From contig CAZDML010000097.1 of the NCBI GenBank assembly GCA_964506645.1, forward strand, positions 1-8,327: 8,327 nt of DNA. The letters are read 5' to 3'. Under the pieces are notes generated by a model that worked only from the letters and a program-made list of their open reading frames with translations, was not told where the DNA came from and made no database searches. Below are positions 1 through 6,788 of the stretch, piece by piece. The DNA is from CAZDML01 sp964506645. GTDB taxonomy: Bacteria; Elusimicrobiota; Elusimicrobia; 2-01-FULL-59-12. A program made the translations under genes and the position numbers. The stretch's first letter is position 1, and every line of letters starts with the position of its first letter.

Positions 1-129
1 TTTGTCTGAGTACACGTAGAAAGTCCCTTTGACGCTTCCGTCAGCGGCTTTCTTTTCTTTTGCTGCAACGGGAAGGGCAAGCCCAATGGTGAGAGCAAGG
101 GCAACCCATGTGCGTTGTTCGTTGGTCAT
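1..129 (-). CDS. Exported protein of unknown function, N-terminal 43 codons only (cut by window edge)
   Basis: Only the beginning of this gene is inside the window; the rest lies beyond position 1. The start ATG (127-129) is supported by an AAGGAG Shine-Dalgarno sequence at 138-143, 8 nt upstream, the best ribosome binding site in the cluster. The translation starts MTNEQRTWVALALTIGLALP, a Sec-type signal peptide with probable cleavage after VAA (about residue 23). A charged stretch (KEKKAADGS) follows, then KGTFYVYSDK, which looks like the first beta strand of a globular domain. The gene lies 30 nt after the stop of the OmpA-fusion gene on the same strand, so it is probably the next member of the operon and acts outside the cytoplasm. 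The visible part is too short for a family assignment. A secreted beta-sandwich or carbohydrate-binding protein is possible given the neighbours, but this is inference. I am confident that it is a real gene and have no functional call. Confidence 0.75.
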   Translation of the reverse strand, partial: MTNEQRTWVALALTIGLALPVAAKEKKAADGSVKGTFYVYSDK

Positions 130-159
130 GGTGTGGTCTCCTTTTCCTTTTTGCGAATC

Positions 160-2976
160 TTACTTCAGAATATCGATCTCGACGCGGCGGTTCAGCTGGC
201 GCCCATCTTCGGTCGCATTGCTGGCCGCGGGGCGGCGTTTTCCGTATCCAACGGCGGTGAGTCGTGAACGGCTGATTTGTCCGTTTCGGAACAGATAGTC
301 TGCCACAGCCTGGGCACGTTGTTCGGAAAGTTTTTGGTTGAGCGTATCGCTGCCGCGATTGTCCGTATGACCGGAGATGCGGATATTGTTGGTCGGATAC
401 GCTTTTAAGAATTCGACGACCTTGTCGAGGGTCGATTTGGCACCCAGCTTGAGGTCGTATTTGCCGGTATCAAAAAGAACCAGAGAGTTCAGGGTGACAC
501 GCAGCCCTTCGGCAGTGGCGGTGACACTGAAATCTTTCGGCGCTGGCGACACGGGCTCAGGGATGACCGGGCAGACAATCTCTGCGGCCTGGGTCGGTGT
601 CGTGCTTTCGTTGCCATTCAGATCAATCACCGTGAGCGAGAGGCGATAGGGGCCGCAGGGCAATGCCTTGCTGTCCGTGCCTGAGCCGTCCCAGAGGAGA
701 GTATTGGGCGGCACACCATTGCCTTTCCATTCTTTGACGATAGAGCCCTGGCTGTTCTTGGCATGGATGTGCCACGAGAGAATGCCGGAGCTAGCGTTTG
801 CTTTGGGATAGAGATTAATCGACTTCACTGGGCTGGACCCATCCGGTGTGAAGCGGCTGTCGCTCAGCGACAAGCTGGCTTCCGGTAGAAGCAGTGGAAT
901 TGGGCGCCCGATCGGTTCAAAGCGGCGGCCGACGTTGCCTTCCAGCGAGAAGTGATAGCTCAGGTAGAAGCGGTATTCATTGAACGCGCCGATATCGGTA
1001 CCGATAAATTGGTCCGTCATGCGTGTGCCGACATAGCGGAATCCGGATTCAAAGTCGCGCAGGAAGCGTGCCGAAATTCCGGCCTGATAAATGTAATGGT
1101 AGGCCCAACCGAGCTGCGCGTGGTAGTCGTGCGGGCCCCAGACGTCTCGGGCGTAACTTCCAAACACTTTCACAACGCCGTTGTCCGCGGAGAGCATGCT
1201 CTGCATGTAAATGGTGGTTGGTTTGTAGTACGCCGTGGAGGTGGTATACGCGACGGCTGCGCCCGCGAGCGCTTCGCCCGCGGAACAGCTTGCGATGAGA
1301 TTCCACTGATGGTGCTTCCAGTGAAGAATCGCAGTCCCGGAATGAGTGACGCCGTCGCTGGCCAGAGCCCCCGCATGGAAAATGGGATCGAAGAGTAAGG
1401 TGTTGTTTTCATCGAAGTAATACATGCGGTCCGTGTTATCCAGGTACTGGACCATGCGGTACTGCAGGGCCGCCGTCCAGGGAGAATCTTCTTCGGTGTT
1501 GAGGTTCCAGTCGGTGAGGGTGTTCTTGGTAAATTTGAAAAACGGTGTGGCTGGGGTTGGATCGTAGACGAGCGTGAGTTCACCGATATGCGCTTTGCGG
1601 TTATCCCATTCCACGCGGAAGGGATCATCCGGACCGCGCGGGCTGGTAATCAGCGCACCGGGGTTGGAAGATGTCCCCTGATAGAGCAGCGGCACGGCGT
1701 TATAAATCGGTTGGCGATATATGTATGCGCCGGAAAGATTCCAGGAGGTGAAGAGCGTGCGGCTCACATTGCCTTCGGCTTGTTGTTTATCCCCCGCGAC
1801 GGCGCCCAGAGCGGTGTAACCGACTCCGACTTCATCGACGATTCCATTGGCGGGACGCACTTCGGAGCGTGCGGTAACCCCCATCGCATCACGCCAGATC
1901 GTACGGCGCTGCCGCGGCTGGAAAGTCGATCCCAGTACGCCCTGTCCGGCCGGCACGCTGTCGACATTGGTGAAGGTCTGGCCCAGGCGGTAAGGTTGAT
2001 AGAGCACGCCGAGATGGGACTGGAGATTCTCGACGGGAGAGAAGCTGGTATTGTAAGACGCTGTCCACCGCCGTTCGTTGGCGGAACCAAAAGGGATCTG
2101 TTCGTTGCGGTAGACAAAGGTGTTTTCCCAGGATCCGTACGTTGGGGTATCGTATTTGGCGTAGAGACTGGAGCCGTAGGTGTATTTGGGCTCGGTACCG
2201 CCAAGCACATTCAAGTTGCCCAGGGGCGTTTTAAAGCGCGCTTCACCCCCGCGTGGTGTTTCTGAACCTTCAGAGCGGCGATAGTATTCCACATCCATTT
2301 GGGTGGGCAGGAGTGCAAAAAGGTCGTTTTGATAGATCCAGCTGTAGTTGGGTGTGCCTTCAAAGCCCCGCAGCAGGATGCTGTCGTCTTCGTACTTTAG
2401 CTCGCCGCGCACGATTTTTGCGCGGCGGTCGTTGTTGTACTGGCGGTGCTCGTCATTTAAAGGAAACCAGAAGCGTTGGTCGTAATTCCCCTGTAGCTCG
2501 GCTCCCACATCTCCAGAGATCGTGCTAATCGGATGGAATCCAAAATTGAGATAGGCATTCTGACTTCCTCGCGCCGTACGGGCCTCATGCTGCGTGCCTC
2601 TGGGAGTAAACGTGTAAATATTATTGATGCGGGTCGGCGATTGGGCAACATTCCAGCCTTGAAGAAGCCGGTGGATCGTGAGTTCGGTAATGAGCGCCGT
2701 GTCTAAACGGACAGCACCAACCGCTAATTTGGATCCGCTGTAATCGCCGATGGGGTGTGCGACTTGTGTTTGCCACCAGGGGTCGTGCAGATTTTCCAGC
2801 CAGGCGCGGCTGCCGAGGGGTGTATTAAAGAGGGTGTCGTTGGTCCATGCCAATTCGTGTGCCCAACTGGGATTGTAAAACTCTGCAGTCGTCGCACTGG
2901 CTGGGCGCTGAACAAGCGCGGCTAGGCCAATGGCAGCAAGCATAAAACCAGTTCGTGTTGTGAGTAGCCGTTTCAT
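160..2976 (-). CDS. Outer-membrane beta-barrel protein with Ig-like and C-terminal OmpA-like peptidoglycan-binding domains
   Basis: This 938-residue protein has a signal peptide (about 1-28, cleavage near PASA/TT). A long aromatic-rich region (about 30-676) follows, with alternating polar/hydrophobic segments typical of an outer-membrane barrel. It ends in EYRFYLSYHF, a barrel-type terminal strand ending in Phe676. A FlgD-like Ig fold (about 700-802; WDGSGTDSKALPCGPYRLSL at 762-781) may be closed by a Cys774-Cys802 disulfide. After a Pro-rich linker (803-815) comes an OmpA-like domain (about 820-938). That domain carries NIRISGHTDNRGSD and SEQRAQAVADYL, and Asp872 and Arg887 keep the 15-residue spacing of the diaminopimelate-contacting pair in E. 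coli OmpA. The inferred role is an outer-membrane channel or scaffold tied to peptidoglycan, perhaps passing glycans to the adjacent hydrolase and transporter. The start codon overlaps the hydrolase stop as ATGA (2973-2976), and no Shine-Dalgarno is visible, so translational coupling is likely. The C-terminal assignment is secure; the barrel function is not. Confidence 0.88.
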   Translation of the reverse strand: MKRLLTTRTGFMLAAIGLAALVQRPASATTAEFYNPSWAHELAWTNDTLFNTPLGSRAWLENLHDPWWQTQVAHPIGDYSGSKLAVGAVRLDTALITELTIHRLLQGWNVAQSPTRINNIYTFTPRGTQHEARTARGSQNAYLNFGFHPISTISGDVGAELQGNYDQRFWFPLNDEHRQYNNDRRAKIVRGELKYEDDSILLRGFEGTPNYSWIYQNDLFALLPTQMDVEYYRRSEGSETPRGGEARFKTPLGNLNVLGGTEPKYTYGSSLYAKYDTPTYGSWENTFVYRNEQIPFGSANERRWTASYNTSFSPVENLQSHLGVLYQPYRLGQTFTNVDSVPAGQGVLGSTFQPRQRRTIWRDAMGVTARSEVRPANGIVDEVGVGYTALGAVAGDKQQAEGNVSRTLFTSWNLSGAYIYRQPIYNAVPLLYQGTSSNPGALITSPRGPDDPFRVEWDNRKAHIGELTLVYDPTPATPFFKFTKNTLTDWNLNTEEDSPWTAALQYRMVQYLDNTDRMYYFDENNTLLFDPIFHAGALASDGVTHSGTAILHWKHHQWNLIASCSAGEALAGAAVAYTTSTAYYKPTTIYMQSMLSADNGVVKVFGSYARDVWGPHDYHAQLGWAYHYIYQAGISARFLRDFESGFRYVGTRMTDQFIGTDIGAFNEYRFYLSYHFSLEGNVGRRFEPIGRPIPLLLPEASLSLSDSRFTPDGSSPVKSINLYPKANASSGILSWHIHAKNSQGSIVKEWKGNGVPPNTLLWDGSGTDSKALPCGPYRLSLTVIDLNGNESTTPTQAAEIVCPVIPEPVSPAPKDFSVTATAEGLRVTLNSLVLFDTGKYDLKLGAKSTLDKVVEFLKAYPTNNIRISGHTDNRGSDTLNQKLSEQRAQAVADYLFRNGQISRSRLTAVGYGKRRPAASNATEDGRQLNRRVEIDILK

Positions 2977-4910
2977 GACGGTGTGGGTGCGTTGCGCTCC
3001 GCTATTTTCTGGGTGTTCCAGAGTTCGTCTCTAAATAAGAAATAGGCTTTTCGTAAATGACGTAAAAAAGGAGTGTTCTTTCCGTCACCTTGGCTGGCGA
3101 CGCCGTACCATTCTTCATAACTCCATCCGTCAGGGAAAGGTCCGCCAAATTGGCCCACAATGTCATGAATTGTGGGGTCGTATTGCGGTGGCGGGCCGGC
3201 TTTCCACCACTCATCGAGCCATTCGAAGAGGACCCCTCCGATGGCATTTCCTACGCCGGCAGACCCAACACTATTATATTCAATATCCAACCAGTTGCTC
3301 TTGAGATAGTCGGCCTGCATGACTTCGGCTTCAGCCTCCGAGCGGTGGTGATGGTAAGCTGGACAGCCGAATTCGGAAATGAAAACGGGTTTTCCCCATT
3401 CATCGGCCATGTCTTTCCAGAAGCTGTCGCCAAATCCGTGATTGCCACGGTAGGCGTTCGCCCCATAAATATCGATATGTTTACAGTACTTGGCGGCTTG
3501 ATCGAGGAAAAGAACGTCTCCGTTGCAGAGCGCTACGGGATGATTCGGGTCGAGCGACTTGATGAGCTGCGCTGCCCGATCGGCAAATTCATAGTAGGCT
3601 CGTGGATTTTGACGAGAATTGTTGGCATTGCCGTAGTTGTTTTCGTTGCCCAGAACCCAATAAACCACGTAAGGCTCATCCTTGTATTCCAACACCATTT
3701 CACGGATGGACTCAAGCATCTTCTTTTGCTGCTCTGGATTGGAATAGTCCGTTCCGGCATACCAGTCCGCCCCTGAGCCAATGGCGTAAGCACCAAAGTA
3801 GTCCCCCATGATCACTCGGATGCCGTATTTTTCATACATATCCTTCAAAACAGTTTTGCTGTAGCCGTGGTGATACAGACGGACCGTGTTGACGCCCATA
3901 TCCTTCATCAGCTGAAAATCGCCGATGGTTTTTTCATCGGCATCCTGCTTGTTGTTGTCGTTTTTGTCGACCCAGGACTCGTACGGGCCATCGATAATGC
4001 CATTTTTGTTGTCATCGGCCAGCATCCAGTCTTTATGGACATTGAGCGTCCCGTTATCTGGGGTGCGCCCCAGCGGCGTTGGGGAGTAAGCAATGGCACG
4101 TACGATATAGGGGCTTGTGTCGATCAGGAGCTGCCAGTGGTTGTTGGCATATTGAACCAGGCGCACTTTCCCTTTGCCGAGTTTCCGCTTTACGTTCATG
4201 CCGCGGACGTCCACGTGCCTGGTGAACTGGCGATGGAGTTCCGGCGTAAGGTGTGTCAGACGGCCAGGGTCCGTTTCAAAAATATCGTTGTTGGGGTTGT
4301 CATCGTAGCGGTTCTGGATCTTTACGCGGCCGCCAATCAGGGCCATGCCGAGTTCTGGATGTGTGCGTGTCAAATAGCCCACCCGATCGAGTGCGGTCGG
4401 ACCGACATACCAGGGGGTTTTCCAGAATGTGCTGCCGATCGCTTTAGGATCGTGAACAACACAGGCATAGTACGCTTTGATGGCCTGAGTGATCAGCCCC
4501 GCGCGTTCAAGCATTTCCCCCACATAAAACTGGCGGATGCCCAGGGGCTCATGGCTGGAGGCCCATTTAAAAAAATTGAGCTGTGTTTCTTCCGTGTTGA
4601 CATAGTTCCATACGGGTCCTTCAAGCTTGGTGTTGTAGCGGGCTTGGACAAAGGCAGGGTCTTTAAGCAGGGCTGTGACATTGGGGTAAATCGCCTCTCC
4701 CGCGGCTCGGCTCAGGCCTTCGCGGTCGCGGATGAGATAGCGGTACTTGCGTGTGCCGGTGTTTGTAAAGACGCCGTATTTTTCATAATCCACTACATTT
4801 TCGGATCCGGCATCGTGCAAGACAAAGGAGCCTTCGGCAGCCGTGTAACGGCTTGCCAAGAGAAGCCCCCCCAGGAGGAAGAGAACAGCGAATTTTGGTG
4901 CGCGCATCAT
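2973..4910 (-). CDS. Exported clan GH-A glycoside hydrolase, GH2-like TIM barrel, with calcium-type loops
   Basis: This 645-residue protein begins with a signal peptide (about 1-25; cleavage near YTAA/EG). Residues 27-260 have no family I recognise; within them 129-155 (GEMLERAGLITQAIKAYYAC onward) looks like a TPR-type helical hairpin. A beta strand with AIAYSPTPLG (272-281) opens the catalytic part. The TIM barrel follows: MKDMGVNTVRLYHHG (335-349), IRVIMGDYFGAY (364-375), YVVYWVLGNENN (414-425) and KPVFISEFGCP (507-517). By analogy with clan GH-A, Glu423 is the predicted acid/base and Glu513 the nucleophile; EWLDEWWK (563-570) would be the last-strand aromatic region. Residues 299-326 hold two Asp/Asn-rich loops, one with EF-hand-like spacing. 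The location is predicted to be periplasmic or extracellular, acting on a beta-linked glycan; the substrate is unknown. A transglycosylase of similar fold cannot be excluded. Of two adjacent ATGs the first (4908-4910) is used here; no close Shine-Dalgarno is seen. The stop overlaps the next gene. Confidence 0.85.
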   Translation of the reverse strand: MMRAPKFAVLFLLGGLLLASRYTAAEGSFVLHDAGSENVVDYEKYGVFTNTGTRKYRYLIRDREGLSRAAGEAIYPNVTALLKDPAFVQARYNTKLEGPVWNYVNTEETQLNFFKWASSHEPLGIRQFYVGEMLERAGLITQAIKAYYACVVHDPKAIGSTFWKTPWYVGPTALDRVGYLTRTHPELGMALIGGRVKIQNRYDDNPNNDIFETDPGRLTHLTPELHRQFTRHVDVRGMNVKRKLGKGKVRLVQYANNHWQLLIDTSPYIVRAIAYSPTPLGRTPDNGTLNVHKDWMLADDNKNGIIDGPYESWVDKNDNNKQDADEKTIGDFQLMKDMGVNTVRLYHHGYSKTVLKDMYEKYGIRVIMGDYFGAYAIGSGADWYAGTDYSNPEQQKKMLESIREMVLEYKDEPYVVYWVLGNENNYGNANNSRQNPRAYYEFADRAAQLIKSLDPNHPVALCNGDVLFLDQAAKYCKHIDIYGANAYRGNHGFGDSFWKDMADEWGKPVFISEFGCPAYHHHRSEAEAEVMQADYLKSNWLDIEYNSVGSAGVGNAIGGVLFEWLDEWWKAGPPPQYDPTIHDIVGQFGGPFPDGWSYEEWYGVASQGDGKNTPFLRHLRKAYFLFRDELWNTQKIAERNAPTPS

Positions 4911-4994
4911 GCTGAAAATAGCAGATTGCCTCTGTATGTGATATAGGACTAGCAGGTAAAAATAAAGACTAAAAGTCCCTCGTATTTTTGGGCC
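4911..4994 (-). other. 84-nt gap between transporter and hydrolase genes
   Basis: This is the only sizeable untranslated gap inside the minus-strand cluster; other junctions overlap or are 3 to 30 nt. On the minus strand it contains a short hairpin followed by a U-rich run (see the terminator entry) and then an A/T-rich stretch containing TATATC (4940-4945). That hexamer could be a -10 element, but I see no good -35 at the right distance. The hydrolase start lacks a close Shine-Dalgarno; an AGAGG at about 4930-4934 is some 20 nt upstream. The gap may allow partial uncoupling of hydrolase and porin expression from the transporter. Confidence 0.5.
4955..4977 (-). terminator. Weak intrinsic-terminator or attenuator-like hairpin after the transporter genes
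   Basis: On the minus strand GACT-TTT-AGTC can form a 4-bp stem (4977 to 4967), followed at once by TTTATTTTTACC. The stem is short and A/U-rich, so strong termination is unlikely. It starts about 18 nt beyond the stop codon of the MalG-type permease, where a partial terminator would be placed to lower expression of the downstream hydrolase and barrel genes. Some read-through is expected if the cluster is one operon. Confidence 0.3.
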
Positions 4995-5891
4995 TTACAT
5001 TTTTAAGGCGCCGGCTGTAATCCCTGCGACAATATAGCGCTGCATCAGAAAATAAAGTGTCAAGATCGGCACGATGGAAATCGTTATGCCCGCCATTAAG
5101 AGTGGATACTGGGTAATGTGCGCCCCCTGAAACACCATGAGGCCGCGCTGCAGTGGCATGAGCGAGCGATCGGACAGGACGAGCATGGCCAGTAAATATT
5201 CGTTCCAGACCGCCAGCGCATTAAAAACGGCCAGAACGGCCACGGCTGGCTTGGCCAGTGGAAGTGCGACGTGCATATAGACCTGAAACTTGTTGCACCC
5301 ATCAATTCGCGCTGCATCTTCCAAATCTTGGGGGAGTTTGTCGAAGAACGTCTTTAATAGGAAGATCCCCAGCGCCAGCCCGCCATTGATTTGCGGAAGA
5401 ATGTAGCCGAGCCGCGTGTTGACCAAACCCAATTTGACCAAAAGGACGTAGAGCGCGATGAAGGACCCCGGAATCGGGATCATCATGGTGGAAATTAAAA
5501 GGATGAAGAGAATATTGCGTCCGGGGAACTTGAGGCGAGAAAAAGCGTAGGCTGCCATAGAGGCGGTTAAAATCACGCCGATCACAACGACCGCGGTATA
5601 AAAAAGACTGTTAAAGAAATACTGCTCAAAATTTCCCTTGGTCCACGCTTGATAGTAGTTTTGCCACTGTGGATTATGAACCCACAGGCTCATGTCGGAG
5701 AAAATGGTGCTCTGGGTCTTGAGGCTGGAAGAAAACATCCATACCAGTGGGAACAAACATGCTGCAGCCACGGCCAAGCATATGCCATGCGCAACGGCAA
5801 GTACGCCCCATCGCTTGGCGCGATAGAGCCATCCTTCCAGCTGGAAACCGGTCGACGGACGTTCAGGTGTTAGAGCGGCGGTAGAAGCCAT
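4995..5891 (-). CDS. Sugar ABC transporter permease, MalG/UgpE type
   Basis: This 298-residue inner-membrane protein belongs to the binding-protein-dependent transport permease superfamily (BPD_transp_1). Six hydrophobic segments are visible near 30-53, 93-118, 127-152, 161-181, 207-233 and 262-285. The cytoplasmic EAA loop reads EDAARIDGCNKFQVYMHVAL followed by P211 (191-211) and is the coupling site for the ATPase subunit. NALAVWNEYLLAML (224-237) and the C-terminal RYIVAGITAGALK (285-297) are typical of the MalG-like partner of sugar importers. Length is normal for carbohydrate uptake class 1 (CUT1) permeases. The start lies 3 nt after the stop of the MalF-type gene with no clear Shine-Dalgarno, suggesting translational coupling. 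It should form a heterodimeric channel with that protein. The exact substrate cannot be told from permease sequence. Confidence 0.95.
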   Translation of the reverse strand: MASTAALTPERPSTGFQLEGWLYRAKRWGVLAVAHGICLAVAAACLFPLVWMFSSSLKTQSTIFSDMSLWVHNPQWQNYYQAWTKGNFEQYFFNSLFYTAVVVIGVILTASMAAYAFSRLKFPGRNILFILLISTMMIPIPGSFIALYVLLVKLGLVNTRLGYILPQINGGLALGIFLLKTFFDKLPQDLEDAARIDGCNKFQVYMHVALPLAKPAVAVLAVFNALAVWNEYLLAMLVLSDRSLMPLQRGLMVFQGAHITQYPLLMAGITISIVPILTLYFLMQRYIVAGITAGALKM

Positions 5892-5894
5892 GTG

Positions 5895-6788
5895 TTACGC
5901 GTTATACTTGGCCGACCACTTCGACAGGCGCATTTGCACCATAGAAACGGCCAGCAGGATTAGACCGAATAATATGCCCAGCGAACAGGCATAGCCAAAA
6001 CGAGAGGAGCCCACCATCGCAGCCAGAATACGGGTAATCGGTACTTCCGTGTGATACCCCGGTCCGCCGTTCGTTGTCGAAACAATAATGTCAAAGATTT
6101 GCATGGTCCCAAGCACGGTAAGAATGGAGACCAGAAAAAAGACCGGTAACATCAGTGGGACAGTGATTTTGGAAAATATTCTCCATTCCCCCGCTCCGTC
6201 CACGCGTGCTGCCTCGTTGAGCTCACGCGGAATGGCTTGCAAGCCTGCCAGAAGAATGACAAATCCCCATCCGAACCCTTTCCACATATGAATGATCGAG
6301 ACGCTGAGCAGCGCCGTGTTCGGATCCGCCAGCCAGGCCCGAGCCCAACCGGTATGGCCGGTGAGCTCCAAAACGTAATTCAATAAACCGTGAGAGCCGT
6401 CAAAGATCCAATTCCACACCAGGCCGACCACAATACCGGAAAGAACCGGAGGCAGATAAAACACAACGCGATAGAAATTTTTCCCTTTAATCTCACGGTC
6501 AACGATGAGGGCGAGGAGCAGGGCTACCATGTTTTGAACGGTCAGCGCCAGAAGCGTAAGGACCCCCGCATTGCGCATGGAGATCCACCAGGACCCGTCC
6601 TGAACGAATGCCGTTTTAAAGTTCCCCAGCCCGACGAAATGCATGTTTCGGGCGATCCCATCCCATTCATAGACACTGAGCTGGAAGACTTTGATAAACG
6701 GGTAGAGACTGAAGACGCAGAAGAGGACAACTGCGGGTGCAATGAAGAGGTAGGTTGTGAAAAGGTCGCGAAAGCGTTGCCAGGTCAT
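5895..6788 (-). CDS. Sugar ABC transporter permease, MalF/UgpA type
   Basis: This 297-residue inner-membrane permease has about six membrane segments (near 13-36, 74-96, 108-130, 158-182, 211-235 and 265-285). It lacks the long periplasmic insertion of E. coli MalF, so it resembles the shorter UgpA/LacF-type members. The EAA loop is ELNEAARVDGAGEWRIFSKI followed by TVP (189-211), matching the EAA-x3-G-x9-I-x-LP pattern except Val for Leu. The STTNGGPGYHTEVP stretch (237-250) is a hallmark of MalF-like CUT1 permeases. The ATG overlaps the stop of the solute-binding protein gene as ATGA (6785-6788). An AAGGA lies about 15 nt upstream, too far to be ideal, so re-initiation after the upstream gene is likely. 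It pairs with the MalG-type permease next to it. No ATP-binding subunit is encoded nearby. Confidence 0.95.
   Translation of the reverse strand: MTWQRFRDLFTTYLFIAPAVVLFCVFSLYPFIKVFQLSVYEWDGIARNMHFVGLGNFKTAFVQDGSWWISMRNAGVLTLLALTVQNMVALLLALIVDREIKGKNFYRVVFYLPPVLSGIVVGLVWNWIFDGSHGLLNYVLELTGHTGWARAWLADPNTALLSVSIIHMWKGFGWGFVILLAGLQAIPRELNEAARVDGAGEWRIFSKITVPLMLPVFFLVSILTVLGTMQIFDIIVSTTNGGPGYHTEVPITRILAAMVGSSRFGYACSLGILFGLILLAVSMVQMRLSKWSAKYNA

Noticed and set aside
1588..2265. A 225-codon open frame on the plus strand opposite the barrel gene
   Set aside because: It is antisense to a well supported gene, has no recognisable motif, and sits in a region where several frames are open by composition.
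160..2976. SusC/TonB-dependent receptor identity for the barrel protein
   Set aside because: There is no plug domain or TonB box after the signal peptide, and the C-terminus is an OmpA-like domain rather than a terminal barrel strand.
3867..4946. A 359-codon open frame on the plus strand opposite the hydrolase gene
   Set aside because: It lies almost wholly antisense to a gene with clear catalytic motifs, shows no recognisable domain, and its Val/Ile/Phe-rich content looks like a mirror of the coding strand.
4940..4968. A separate promoter for the hydrolase gene with TATATC as -10
   Set aside because: The hexamer 17 nt upstream (TCTTTA) is a poor -35; the sequence alone does not justify calling a promoter.
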